64,000 nt of DNA from Cheiracanthium punctorium. Its lineage: Eukaryota; Arthropoda; Arachnida; Araneae; Cheiracanthiidae. Position numbers and translations under genes: made by a program. Where the stretch lies: contig JAWZYV010000158.1 of the NCBI GenBank assembly GCA_038373885.1, positions 72,001 through 136,000 on the forward strand, read 5' to 3'. Position 1 is the first letter of the stretch. Each line of letters begins with the position of its first letter. The notes beneath the pieces are model-generated. The model was given only the letters and a program-made list of their open reading frames with translations. It had not been told where the DNA came from and searched no databases. Shown in pieces: positions 30,405-43,552 of this stretch.

Positions 30405-32045
30405 TATTTGAGATAGATTTAATTTTTTTTTTTTTGGTATATGTTCTTTATTACTGCTCTTATCTGATAAATCTGCGCATGGAATTAGCCTTCAGTTTCT
30501 TTTTCTTTTGTATTTTACAGAAATCATATGAAGATATGTTACATTTTATTGTTTTACACTGTATCATATATTAGTAGAAAAACTATATTAGATGCTGTGA
30601 TGAAGATCACATATCTAATTTAATAACCATTTAATTTGGCCTTCTTTAATGTAATCTATCCAAAATAGAGAATTCTAAATCACTTCTGTTTTTCATTTTT
30701 CTGCCATTTGGGCTTTTAAATCTGTATTTTCGTTTTTCCCGTATGCATTATTCTTACTTGTTTATTTGTCTCTTCAGACCGGTGTGCTAAAAATAGATTA
30801 TATTTGCATCCATTTGCAAAATCAACGGCTTTTTCTTTCCCCTCCTTTGGCATAGCATTGGCGTAAGTTATTTTTGTTGCCCTTCCTCGTCTTCAAAATT
30901 ATTTGCTCGCGATTACGTCATTTTTAATTTTATTGGATTAACTGTTAGGGTTGCTCTGGAATTGGCGTTATTGATTTCAGCTCGCCAATGTGTAATTCTG
31001 AAGTGATTCCATCTTAATTGCACTGTCCATATAGGACGTCATTTTATTTTTGCTGAGCCACCACCGCCAGTTAAAATAATGTTTCAATAGTATATGTTTA
31101 ATAAAATAGTTTCAAGTATTTAACGTCTCTTCTTTATATTGCAACTAAGTGTATATCGTACCTGGTTTATTCATGTCACAACGCAACTTAATAATTTAAA
31201 ACATCCAAACTAATTAACTTCTTTACAGATGCAATATCAGATGTATCTGAAAATCCATGCACAGCCTTGTGTAATATATATTTAAAATCTTTTTTTTTTT
31301 TTTTTTTTTTTTTTATTGGACAAAATTGTTTATTTTTTTAAGTAGTATATTTTTAAAATCAGTTTTTTAAACTTTTTAAATAATTTTACTTAAATGTGCA
31401 GTTTAAAGAGATTTATTTTTTCAAAATGTACTATTAGTTGAACATAGAAAGACATCCAGTTCATCATTTGTACTATAGTTTAAAAAAATGCCGAAATGGT
31501 AAACTATTTCCTTAAAGGGACTTAGCATGGCAAAACAAAATTAAAATTATTTAAAATATTTTTAACATTATTTCTTACATATCTTATTTATAATAATAAT
31601 TTTTATTGATATCTTTTAAGAATAAAAGAATAGTGTTTTTTTAAAAACTTATACTGACATTTCAAGAATGAGCAAGCATCAAATTAGAAGAGTGTGTGTA
31701 AGAGGAAGAACAAATACATTTCAGTAACTTGATTTTAAATGGTGCTGTACATCCAACAGTTGGATGCAATACAAAATTTGTATATGACTCTGAAAAAAAA
31801 GGGGGGGGGGAAGAACTAACTATATGCACTGTAAGTCAAAACACACATTACAACACTACAAGTTTTGTGGATAAGCCCTAGTCCTTTTCGGATTATTTCA
31901 AACCAGTTTTCTGTAATATGCTATCTAACTTTACTTTATCGCGGAACTCAAGTAAGTACCCTTTTTGAAAACAGGCTGTCCTTTTTTTAGTCTTTTCCCA
32001 GCAGCCCTTTTTTTTTTCTCTAGAGTCAACACTATTTAACAGCAG
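29640..32045 (+). repeat. Dispersed repeat R2, copy 1
   Basis: Matches 41,245-43,075 over most of its length. Shared landmarks: CTCTTATTACG at the start, GATTTGGTATTCTAAATTT, AACAGTTAGGTTATTC, a long A run, GAATGAGCAA...AAATTAGAAG, GAGGAAGAACAAATA, and an end at GAGTCAACAC. It contains long poly-T and poly-A tracts (30,370-30,402 and 31,292-31,313). No coding potential is seen. Class unknown. Confidence 0.7.
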
Positions 32046-33940
32046 TGATTAAAAATTGTTGGTTTTATGTATGAATTATCCTCTAAAATTACACGCAAAA
32101 TTTTGCAGACTGATAATGAAACTCTGAAAGTTTGTCGCAGACAGCTACAAAACTTTCTGCCACTGGGCAAATCCCCATGGTTTATGAGAAGATAGGCGAA
32201 CAAGCTTTTGACAGCGCCGACGACAGCGGCCCTTACTTTTTTTTAGAATAGAGAGAAACTAGCTGTGTGCCCGTTCTTCGCACGGTAGGAGGCGAAAAAT
32301 TTCATCACATGTGTAATTTGAATTAATTCCAGTGATGTGGAATCTAGAAAAATGAAAATTGACTCTTGATGTAAAGTTTGCTTCATGTGTGCTACCCTGA
32401 GATCATTGCAATATAATGACACAAAAAACTATGTCAGTGTCATTCGCTATCAAAAAAGTCAAAATTTGACCATTTGCAGTGAATTCTTTGCTTTTGAAAT
32501 GTCTTATTTCCCCATCATATTGTATTTTTTGGTTCATGTTTTAGTGTTAAATACTTCAGACACTACATGAAATGGACATTTATTAAATTTTAAAATAACT
32601 GCACATCCACTCTTCATATGTGAAGAACCGAATATTTTACTAAAATATGTTCATAACTACATGTGATAAAACAGAATTTCATTTTTTTAAGAAGTTCAGG
32701 TAATCTCTATTGAAATTACTGTGGGATATATTAACGCAGATTAGAATACTTTTCATTTAGTTACTTGTAAATGAACTGTCAAAAAAAGGTTCATGAAATC
32801 TTTATCATGAAATTTCATGAAATCTTTATCAACGTGCTATATTGTGATTTATTTATATAATCCTGACAAATCTACCAATACTACCTAATACATATATTAA
32901 TAATATCTATCTTTGCTTCTCCCTCTTTAATGCTCAATTTAAAGAAACAGTTTAGATTATTTGGCTCAAATAGGACCTTTTTATTCTATGATAATTCTTT
33001 GCAATTTATGATTTAGCATAAACAACAGTCATTTCGCATTATAGTTGCCATTGAGGAAGCTCTCCATATATATTATATTTATTTTGTGCATAATTCTTGT
33101 CAGATTGGCATATTTAGCACCGCAAAACATTTCATCTCGATGTTATGGAAAATATCCAAGCAGTACCAAATTAAATATCCGATATAGCGAATAATCGTTC
33201 TGTCTCGTGATAAACATAGTGTAATCTCGAGGAGCTATTTAGAATAGCTTAATTGCGACAGGGTGTTAGTGTAATTTCACACACTTTTCTAATTTATGGC
33301 GACACTGTTTAACTGCCGTAAAAGAAACCTGGGTAGTTGAGGGAGTTAAATCTGGTTAATTTTCACAATTTTCAAATGATATAATATTGAAACTTACAAC
33401 GACGTAGAAATTTTTTTTGCTTTAATTAGGACTGCGATGGAGGAATGTAATCCAATGTCATAATATTGAAACTTATACAAACAATTTTCGCCTTACATAG
33501 GACTACTATGGAGGAAAATAATCCAACGTTAAAATAAATCTATATCCACATCATGCATGTGTTAGGAAACATATATGGCTGCGGCATAATTAAATGCCAA
33601 AAATAAAAGTAAATCGAAAATTTTTAATATCACGCTTTAAGACGAACTTTGTAACTATTAAAATGAAAAACATATTTTCAGCTGCGTTAAAATATTTCAA
33701 TATTTAAATAAGCAGTGGATTAGAATACCACTTACAAAAACAATCGTGAATTTCTTAGTTTATTGTAAGTTTTAATCAAAATATCGCCTCCTTGTATTAA
33801 AGAAAGAGTGGGAATAAATTCATAAGATCGTGGTGTAATTTTTATGTATCTTAAAGCACTTTATGTCACAGAAGTAGATCAGAGTAGATCCCCACTTGCG
33901 ATTTCAAAATTGGGTGTTCCATTTAAAAGATTATCAATAG
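32046..33940. other. Non-coding region, possible retroposon head
   Basis: No gene is supported. At 32,269 the wording AACTAGCTGTGTGCCCG and CGCACGG resembles the start of a common arthropod retroposon; a matching tail with AGACAGACACACAC and TTTTAATAAGTAG lies at 37,670-37,727. The block 33,090-33,240 resembles 15,780-15,900 (GGCATA...TTAGCACC...ATCTCGA). Confidence 0.4.
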
Positions 33941-36900
33941 CAGGGTTTCTACGCGACCGGGAAAACTCAAGAGAAAATGAGGAATTTTCATGAAAACCGG
34001 AAAAGTACAGGGAAAAATATATTTGCAGCGAAAAATTCATTTATATTTTTTAATTAATACAAATTTTAAATTTTTGTTTGGGAAAGATTATGCCTGTATT
34101 TCGTATTTCAGTAAAAAGTGAGATCGCGAACCATAATCTGCGCCTTGTTTATTGAAAAGCCGGTTGATTGGCACCAGTGGTATGCCTATGCATCCAAGAG
34201 AGCTCGTTAGAGAAAGGGTGTTCCCCTCTCAGCTCCGCTCTGTCGTATAATCTCTCTATGGAACGTTCCTTTAGAAAGGGCGATATTCCCTTTTGCACTT
34301 CTCCTGGTGGATTTTCCCCTTCTAGTTCTTCCCCATCTGCTTGTATGTGGGCTCTGCTAGACACACGTTGCGTGTTTGTTTTTACTCTATCTGGTTGTTT
34401 AGTCTTGCTGTTACCTCGTGTGTACTCGTTTTTTTTTCTTTTTCTTTCTTTTTTTTTTTTCTTTCTTTCTTTCTTTTTAAAAAAAAAATCTGCAAGGAGT
34501 TGATAATGATGCCTTGCAGAGAAAGAAAGATGCTCAATAAAAGTTGCAAGATGAAGAAAGAAATAAACAAAAAGTTCCTGAGCAGATCAAAATATTACAA
34601 AAGACAAAACAGAAAATTATGGAGGAACAATCTGCTGAATTGTCTAACATCAACCAACAGATTTTGGAATTAAAAAAAAAATAATAAATAAATCTTTAGA
34701 TTTTCTAGTGAAAGTGTTTATTTTATTAAAAATTTGCTTTTTTTTTTTTTTTTTTTCCAATGAGTGGGCACTTGTTCATCAATCATTTTGCCATTACTAG
34801 GGACCAAACTGCTGGCAATATAAGTAATAATTTTAATTTACAGGGATAAAAATCTTCCATGGATTCGCAGAATTCTGCATTTTAATTATTTTCATTTTTA
34901 TTTAAAAACAATATGTAGAGGAAAGTACCCCAAAACGGGATAGCCTATCTATTCTTCGCTTTATTTCTTATTGTGTACAAGGTACATGCCAAAGTTAGAC
35001 GTCATTTAAAAGTATACACCTTTTCAACTAATTAAAATACCTTTGTCACATTTGTTCAGTAATATTTATATGAAAAATACTGGTTTCACACTTACACGAT
35101 CCTGTTTTAGCCTACGAAGGGTGGGTAAAAAGGGATAGGGATTTGTATGTTATTAGGTTTTTGCTGATTTTACTTTTGATTTAGTTTTTAGAACAGAAAT
35201 AGGCTACGTTTTTATAGAAAATTTGTAATTGTAAATTTGAGAAAGTACATAACACAGAAATCGCATAAAAATGTGTCGTCGTCGTCTTCTGCTTTGAAAC
35301 AGGCTTCGTGGGCCCATCCCTGACAGCTCGAGCATTGTATCCAGCCTTCTTCAGATTTCTATTCAAGGTACAGAGCGTTGCAGAAAATACATGCTTCATC
35401 TTTTTCAGCTTCAGCTTTTAAAGACGATGACGTCCAACCTTGGATAACTGATGATTGTTTTTTTTTTTTAGGTTTTCTTATGTTAGGTCATTTTCTTCGA
35501 TTTTTGCAAATGATGATTGTGGTTTTTTTCTGGTTCAGAGTAACATTTTTTAACTTTATCTGCCTGTTTTGCATTTCCACTTGGTTTTCTTTTACGCCTC
35601 GTTTGTTTTGTCTTCGGAACATTCAAGAGACTTGTTTTGGCAGCCCTTTTTTTCAGCTTTTGAGTTCTTTCTCGTTCTTTTTTTTCACTCTTCTTCTTCC
35701 AACTCAAGTTTATATGGGCTTCCTGTTATAATTGCTTTTTTCCCTCTTCTCCTATCGTGTTTATTTTGAGGTCTTGGTCTAATCACTCGTGGTGGAGGTA
35801 GAATTTCTTTGGGTGATATAGAAAATGGCATTGAAGGACGATAGTATAGAGCAAGTCCTTTGTTTCCTGTTTAAGTGAACGGTTGGATAAGTCCTGCATT
35901 TGTGCTAGTGTTATCGGTGCCCCCATCACTAGGTGATTCATTCAATACTGTCTCTAGTGGTTGTGATGACTGCAAACTCTTAGGTGCTATGACTGAACTT
36001 GAAGATCCTTTGGATCTGGCCTCGTTTTGTTGCAGATTTAATGGTTGTTGGCACGTTATGTTCTGAGCATCTGGCAACGGGTGATTTGTTGGAAGAGAAG
36101 GAGCAAAGATGTATTCAGGAAAGACAGCTGAGTTATATGGAAAAATGCCTGTTTTCCTGAATCCTTTCACAGCAGTTTGGACAAGAGCTGCTTGTTGAAA
36201 TGCTGCATTGAACATCTTTTCTACTTCGTAGATAGTAATCCCTCTGCCAGTATGGTTGAACATCCACTTGCGAACTTCTTGCTCATAGAAGGTGCTCAAT
36301 GGAGACATAACTGTAACATCTAATGGCTGAAGCGGATGTGTAGTGTGGGGAGGAAAAGTCAGCATGGTAACATTTTTCTCTCTTGTCAGATTTATTAGTT
36401 CGATAATTTTAGTGTGGCTGCAGTGACCATCAAGCAACAGCAGAACAGGTCTTTCAAATATAATTTTTACTCTATTTCTGATGGAAGTTTTGCAAAAAAA
36501 AATAAGTAAATAATAATAATATTAAACCTTCCAAATCAGCCTTTTTATTTGTACATACAGAGATTGTCTGAAATCCATTCATGAAATTATTTATCTTGAC
36601 CTTAGATTTATGGGGAATTTGCTTAAAATCCTCTTTTTAAATAATGATAGCCTGTTTTTCTATTGAACACTCTCTATCTAAAATTGATTATTAAATTCTT
36701 ATTTATGCATGAGTACTGGGAATTATTTTAATCAAGATAAAAATAATTAATTTGGTTTGCAATTGATATTTTATGGAAAACAGTGTGTGATGCTCGTCAA
36801 AATATTTTAACGGTTAAATTCAAGCTTATGCACTTTCCTCTTTTTTTGTCTTCATGCATTCTCATCCCTAAATTTAGTTAAGTTGATAATTTTAATTTAG

Positions 36901-37068
36901 TTAAGCTAATAATTAATGTGATATTATTAAAGATGCACAATTATTTAAAATATTAGGAGATGATACTATATTGCATCATATGCCATTATTCCGCTATGTC
37001 GTGTTTGTCCCCTTTTTGATCATGAAAAGGACAGGGAATTTCATTTCAGGATTTGAGTAGCAACCCTG
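33941..37068. mobile_element. 3.1-kb CAGGGTT-ended hAT-like element
   Basis: Termini CAGGGTTTCTAC (33,941) and CAGGGTTGCTAC (right end read in reverse, to 37,068) match at 11 of 12 positions, and AATAG directly flanks both (33,936-33,940 and 37,069-37,073). Subterminal GGGAAAA and CAGGGAA blocks at both ends fit a hAT element. Its only protein-like content is a nested pogo-type transposase remnant. The 5-bp duplication is shorter than the usual hAT 8 bp. Confidence 0.65.
35215..36490 (-). pseudogene. pogo/Tigger-type transposase C-terminal half with PHD-like finger
   Basis: Minus-strand reading from 36,480: FERPVLLLLDGHCSH, then FPPHTTHPLQPLDVTVMSPL, then FNAAFQQAALVQTAVKGF and KTGIFPYN, the end of the DDE_1 domain with the second catalytic Asp region. 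A linker follows, then SISPKEILPPPRVIRPRPQ and a basic coiled segment rich in Lys (35,707-35,483). It ends in a Cys/His module around 35,380-35,235 (CIFC, then CSSCQGWAHEAC, then CDFC) that looks like a PHD-type zinc finger. A stop near 35,870, a frameshift near 35,700 and a stop within the finger disable it. The N-terminal DNA-binding part and first catalytic Asp are missing. The element's own left end may be at 34,916 (AGAGGAAAGTACCCC). Confidence 0.75.
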
Positions 37069-37073
37069 AATAG

Positions 37074-39039
37074 CCTTAGGTTGAAAAAACAGTTTTCTAA
37101 TCCTTTCTCTGGCAACCCCACATAAATTCTGGTGCCTTGATTGATTTATATAATGGCGTAAACAGTCCGCAGTGATGCTATTAAATTATAAACATTGTTA
37201 CATTAAAATTTGTAAAAAATTACCTAATTTATATAATTTTTTCGCTTTTATTTTAAAAGAGGGTGAAATGTCTGTTTTATCATTTTCCAAAATATAAAAA
37301 AGTTATGTCGGATTTAATTCAAGATGCGACAGTTTCAAAATTATTTTACGAAAATTTTTGTCAAATGTCATATTTAAATAAAAAATTCCTAAAAATCTGC
37401 AAATTATGCTACATATTCAAAAAAAAAAAAAAAAAAAAAACTTTTTAAAAGAAAATTTTCTCGTCTGTCTGATGATGTAAATGTTGTTTTGCTGTGAGCG
37501 TAATTACCTCAGTTATTAAGCATTAGGTGAGAAAAATTGCATAAAACATAAAATTAAAAAATTTCTAGGCTGAATTTTGAAAAAAATCACTTTGAGGTGC
37601 ACAACTTCATGTTTAGAACTTCCTGCATTCCAAATTTCATGTTTCTAGATGTAGCCTTTTGTCCGTAATGCCAGACAGACACACACACACACTCTCACAG
37701 GCAGACATTTTCTATTTTAATAAGTAGAAATTAATGTTAAGAGGCATTACAGAGGCAAATTGGGCAGGGCATTCCCATCACCATCTCAGAATTTCATGAT
37801 TTTTTTTTATTGTGTTGCCTTACCCAAGGAAAGAACAAATCTGAAATATTTTGGATTTAACTCTTTTAGTTTTGGAGTTATGGGGGGTCAAAGTATCCCC
37901 GAGGAGCAACGTCGAATTAATTTAGGGCCATTTATGCTACTTTATTGTCTCGACTGTGACTGGCTGAGAGGTGCTTTAGAGAATTTTTTCATTTTATTCT
38001 ATAATATACCTTGTATATTAACATCTCAAATTGAAAATTCATTCGAAAATTGTCAGGGCCCCCCAAAATACCCCCAATTTCATAAAAAATACAGTTTTAA
38101 AAATGCTTTAAATATTGGCTCCGACGTGATGCAAAAAAAATTTTTGCACAGTGCAGTTATATATCTTCATATAAACTGAATCCAATGTTAAAAATTTTTG
38201 AAGGCCCCCGGGGCCCCAAACATGGTCCTTAGCGCTAATTTATGCAATTTCGAAGCACTGGTACAGCTGAAGCAGACTTCCCACAGGAGAACTATTGACA
38301 TGTAGTATCAGCATAGTAGTTTCATATTCTGAAAAAACATTTCTTGAAGGTACAACTGTTTCCAAGAAAAATCCCCAAAAGTACCACCCTATTTGGGACA
38401 TTCCACTGGCACGCATGGGGGCATTTCAGCATTACTTTTAAAAGTTTAATCGACTGTAGCAGTATTGAAAATTAACCTATTCTGCATATATCACAAGCAT
38501 ATCCTCCATATATCACGAACAGTTCTTTTACAGGGGCACTCATAAGAATTACTTTATGCTGAATGGGGATCTCTGCAACTACTGAACCGATTCGAAATTT
38601 TTTTTCACTGGTAGAATGCTACACTCTTCCTGAGTAATATAGGCTACCTTTCAGCATGCAGCATGACTAGTTCTTTGACAGGGACACTCAAAAGAATTCT
38701 AGCACGTGCAGGGTTGCCAACTGCTCTGCATTCCGCGGAGTTTCTCCGCAATATCAGCAAAACTCCGCGACTCTGCTAAGAAAGAGTTCTGCTCCACATT
38801 TCTGGTTCATCCACGAACGCTTTCAAGTTCGGTACGGTGCGATCGTATGGTACGATGAAGTGCGTTGCGAAATTTTTCCTTCTCGCACTGCATGCTCGCT
38901 TCTCTTCCGCTGAAGAATTTTTTTCTCTTCTTCTCTAGTGACGCATGCGCTTTTCAAGAGAAAAGGGGAAGCGGGAGGGGTTAGTGTTCCCAATAGATAT
39001 TTGTGAACAATAAATATCCAGGGATGTTAATTCTGCATT
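37074..39039. other. Non-coding repeats
   Basis: No gene is supported. 37,590-37,727 reads like a retroposon tail (CCAAATTTCATG, then CAGACAGACACACAC). 38,480-38,700 contains two copies, about 160 bp apart, of an AGTTCTTT(T/G)ACAGGG(G/A)CACTCA phrase. CAGGGTTGCCAACTG at 38,709 looks like a lone hAT end. Confidence 0.45.
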
Positions 39040-40035
39040 GATTGTGCCCAGCTGCACCGAAACGCAAATCTTGTGCCGAACTGCGCTTTTAGCCGAGCTG
39101 CGCCGAATATGCCATTTTGACTCATTGTTAATTTTTTGCCACACTTGCAAACTTTGCTTTTCTTATCTGCATTTATTCTAAGTATTGACTCTAGATTGAT
39201 TTTGCAGGGCGCTTCACCCGGCAGCCCTTTTATCGTCTTTTTAGCACCCGGGGGCCTATTTCTCTTCTTTATGCGCCCTCCTGCTTTTACATTTTTATTA
39301 TTATTAGTCAGCAATCGCCACTTTTTATTTCTTACATACCATTTGCGGCCATCATGAAAATACATTAATTAAAACTGCTCCTTCACAGAAATACGATTGA
39401 GTACAATAACTCCATCATAGAAATAGCTTCGATTGAAAGCGGCCCTTTCTGAAAATCGTTTATGAAATCGGATCTTTCCCACAAATGCCTTTTTCAAATA
39501 TTCTATTCTTTCAGATCGAAATACTATTGTTACTACCTTTTTCATTGTCTTTGAGCGATCCGAGTAACCCGAAAAGTGGCCTCTCTAGTATGTTTTGTTT
39601 TTGCTGACTGCCTGAGAAGCCTGATCGGCAGGGCAGAACTACCTGGGCATTTCACTTAGGAGTTGGGGGAAGAAAATACGGTTGGGAAAATCAAAATTTT
39701 CTTAAGTTATCTAAAAATTTGCGATTCTATCTGTCAATCCTCAAATATGGGTAGCTACGTTTGATAAATAAGTAGTTGCGAATTATCAAACAATCATTAT
39801 TCCAGAGTTCGTCGCCAGCTGTATATAGTTATTGCTCTTTGTTCTTAATAGTTTTGCTCACTAGAAAGTTTTTTTTTTTATTTCCCCTAAACAATTTCCT
39901 CTTTTTAATCGGCTTTCTTCGTACATATTATTCTTAATGTATAGCAGCTATTTATTAACCATACATAATTAAAGATGATACAGAAAGTATGCCATAGCAA
40001 AACGACGTTTTGCGAATCGAAAATTTTGCGGGATT
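39040..40035 (+). repeat. Dispersed repeat R1, copy 3
   Basis: Best preserved R1 copy. It holds the uninterrupted version of the site TCAGATCGAAATACTATTG where copy 2 carries a pogo-type element. Homology to copy 2 seems to resume near 40,930-41,110, so 40,036-40,930 is probably inserted. Confidence 0.75.
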
Positions 40036-40201
40036 TGCTTGTTTGTTATGGCAAGCCTAGACAAGGGATATTGTTCGCTGAGTGAGACTTAAAAATAAAC
40101 TATCAAGTTCTTCACTCACTAAGCGACAGTCTAACACTATTTAAAATTAATGCAGAGAGTTAAAAGCTTAAAAGCACAGTGGAATCTAAGAAATTTGGCA
40201 G

Positions 40202-40807
40202 TGTGTAAAAAATGACTAGGATTGATGACACATAAACGATTTAAAATAACTTTGTTTATTGATGCTTAAAAAATATCAAATGAAAATATCACAGATAACA
40301 GACATATTTACCACAACGGCGCTGGAACTTTCATATCATAAAAGACACAAGCAAGTACAAGTCAAAGTAATCTAACACTAGTTTAAACAAGCTTCAAAGA
40401 AGCTTAAGTACTTGATAAGTTCCAAACAAGTTTATAAGTAAGCTCAACGCTACACATTTGCACAAGTATTTATACCTGCCGCACTACGCAGTTACCGTAA
40501 AAATACGGGTAATGAGCATGACCGGGAAAACTTCATCTCAGAGCAACACGTTCGCGGAAGTTCAGCCGCCTGGCAGGAAAAAGTGTAAACACAACATTCT
40601 GCGAACGGTCGGCAAATGGTAAACATCGTCGTTAGTGATGAAAAAAATAATTTTGACTTGCTAAAGCGTACGGGAGCCGTACTTGGCTCCAAGTACGTCC
40701 AAATACTTATCCATAAAGTATAGTAAGAAATTAAAGGAGCTTTTAAAAAGTAATATACTTGACATGTTTAACAGTGACAAGAACATAAAGTGTTGTAAGG
40801 GCTAACA
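40202..40807 (-). mobile_element. LTR of a retrotransposon (solo or 3' end)
   Basis: On the minus strand it runs TGTTAGCCC to TTTTTACACA, a TGT...ACA pair. It contains a TATA-like GGTATAAATAC (40,466-40,476) and a polyadenylation signal CAATAAAC (40,255-40,262) in the right order and spacing. A purine-rich AGGAGATAT precedes it, as a polypurine tract would. Flanking 5-bp duplications were not found, so it may be the end of a truncated element rather than a clean solo LTR. Confidence 0.55.
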
Positions 40808-41244
40808 GATATCTCCTAAGGGGGGTGCCTTGCTTGGATGACTTTTTAGAGTTCTAACGTGTATTGACGTTACATTTAATGAAACTGACAAAAACTCCAG
40901 ACCGACAGTCGCGCGGCCGCACTTCAACACTTCTGGCGTGTACTATGTTCTGTAGATTTATCCACTCAAATCGATCTAAAAAAGCGTGCGATTTGCGACG
41001 TTTTGTGAATAAAGCAATTGAAAGACATTATACTTTTGCCCCAAAAGGAGCATAATAATGATCTTTTGCTTTAGCAGTGTAGCGCTAGGGTTATTGGCAC
41101 CCGGTGCGGTCCTTCAGTTTGCCACCCCATTCATTCTAATTTTCAGCATTCTGCCCCCATTTCGGTCCTGTAGTTTTCCACCATATTATTTTTAAGCGTC
41201 CTGCCAGCCACCATCTTTTTTTTTATATCTTGCCACCCGAGCGC

Positions 41245-41523
41245 CCCCCCCCTCTTATTACGGCACCATTTTAATTATATAAAATTTGAGTAACTGCAGA
41301 ATTTAGTAAATCAGACTAATGACGAGATTTGGTATTCTAAATTTTCATATTATATATTTTCTGTTTTTTTTTTTTCTCAACATTTTAATGAATGAAGAAA
41401 AAATATTAAAAGCAAAAGATAACTAGTTCTGGGAAAGGATGTCTTAAGAAAGCAAACTGTGTCATAAGTTAACAGCTAGGTTATTCATAAAACAAACTGT
41501 CATCAATTTAAGCTTATTTTCAG

Positions 41524-41563
<40 letters not shown>

Positions 41564-43075
41564 AATAATTCTGGAAGGTTTTTTAATATATAATTTGTTT
41601 GAGTACTTCTGGGAAAAGGATGTTAATTATTTTTATTATTTTAATTATTTTAAGCTGATTAAAAACATTTGATAGTTAAAATAAAATATTAATGCTTTTT
41701 TCATTTTCAAAAGATTAAAGCAAGGTTTAAGAAAGAAAATTTTTAAAAAGACCTTTTTAAGTATGTTACAAAAAATTAAAAATAAAGCTTTATGAAAAAT
41801 AAATTATTTAAAATATGTTAAACTGTATTCCATACCTTTGGACAATTCTGAGAGTTAAAAAAATATTTATTTTATACCTGCTAAAAAACTTACATGTAGT
41901 AATTATTTTTATTTATTTTAAAGAATAGTGCTTTTTAAAAATCTTGTATTCACTTTTCATGAATGAGCAAACATTAAATTAGAAGTGAAAGAGGAAGAAC
42001 AAATATATTTCAGTGATTTGATATGGTGTTGTGTACATTCCAACCATTGGATTTAATACTAAATTTGCATGACTATGTCATTTATTCTAGCAATCTTCTG
42101 TGTTCTGAATTCAATTTTCCCAATTTCTATAGTTATCAATTGATGGATGAGTTGAATTGTTTGATGCAATTCCAAATAATGTCTAATAGTTATAAAGGTA
42201 TATATTCAGTAACTTTAAAAATCTTTACTTGGTAATCATTCAATAATTATTGCGAGCAAAAGAATTTAAATAAAATTATGATTTATATTATTAAATTTTA
42301 TACATCCTGCACTGCAGAAATTTTATTATTTTTATTACATGCTAAACACATCTATCCTAATCCACTTACACTGACAGTCCTTTTTGTTTAAAAGTTTGTA
42401 CTGATATAGGTGAAATATCATATATGAAGGAGATCCAGTAATTGTGGTCCAGTCGTGATAGTGTGATAAAATTGAGGAACAAAAATTAACAGTCCCTCTG
42501 CCTTCCCTTACTGCCTAACAAATCATGTCTGGCTAAAAATTTCTGAAACCTTCTTCAATAAATGTACTATTCTTATAAATAATAAACATGTATGTCACGT
42601 AATTTTGAGGGGAAAAAAATTAAGCAGAAAATTCAACATTACTTACATTAAAACTTTTTTTTTTTTTTTTTTTTTTTAAATCAAAACTTCTAGTTACGTA
42701 GATTTAATTCACATATTTATGTCATATATATGTTTAGAGCATCACATATATATGTTTAGAGCAAAATATTATCAACAAATCATTTTTCCTATTTCACTTA
42801 CATTTACTTCTACAGGATATTTTCTCCAAAAGAAGGGGGTGGGAAACTAAAGACAAACTGTAAAAAATCTAACCATGCATTGTAAGTCGGAACACATATT
42901 ACAACTCTACTTGTTAAATTTTCGAGGATCAGATAGTTTCAAACCAGTTTCTAGATATGTTATCTACCTGTACATTTTCGTGAAACCCCAAAGTGCCCTT
43001 TTTGAGAGCAGGGTGCCCTTTTTGAAATTTCTCCCCAGGCGGCCCTTTTTTCTGAGTCAACACAGTACACTTTTA
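41245..43075 (+). repeat. Dispersed repeat R2, copy 2
   Basis: Second copy of the repeat at 29,640-32,045, shorter by about 570 bp, with the same order of landmarks and the same end at GAGTCAACAC. A long poly-A run lies at 41,529-41,559 and a poly-T run at 42,656-42,677. Confidence 0.7.
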
Positions 43076-43552
43076 TGCTCCAAAATCATGTTAATTCTGA
43101 TCCCAAATCTTAGTTTTCCTCACGGAAGCTAAATTTTTTGTGCTTCCAAGGTGGTCCCAAATGGAATTTTTCTGCTCCCAAATAGAATTTTTCTGCTCCC
43201 GAGGTGTTCCCAAATGAAATTTTTTCTGCTCCCGGGGTGCTCCCAAATCGAATGTTGGAGTTAACATCCCTGAATATCCCAACTCTTATGTCTATTTAAC
43301 TTTCAGACTTACCTGAATTGTGAAACTTTCCAACTTTAAAGGCTGCAATAAAAGGTTCAAATAAAGTTTTAACAACATAAAGTCAGTTTAATAAATTCCC
43401 AAATGCAAATAATTTAACTTAAAAGCTAAATGAATTTAAAGGAATAACTTTTATTAAATTTTAATCTTGCTCAAAATCTTTGCTTGCGTCAACGTTCGTT
43501 TAAGACACACAACACAAATCTCTGGTTCATAACAGCCGCCATCTTGGACGAG

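Noticed and set aside
34168..34503. Possible secreted or membrane protein (111 codons)
   Set aside because: The hydrophobic tail is a poly-T/C tract translated as Phe and Ser; no homology is evident.
37760..38179. 139-codon open frame
   Set aside because: It lies in repeat-like DNA, has no recognisable domain, and its length is expected by chance in this composition.
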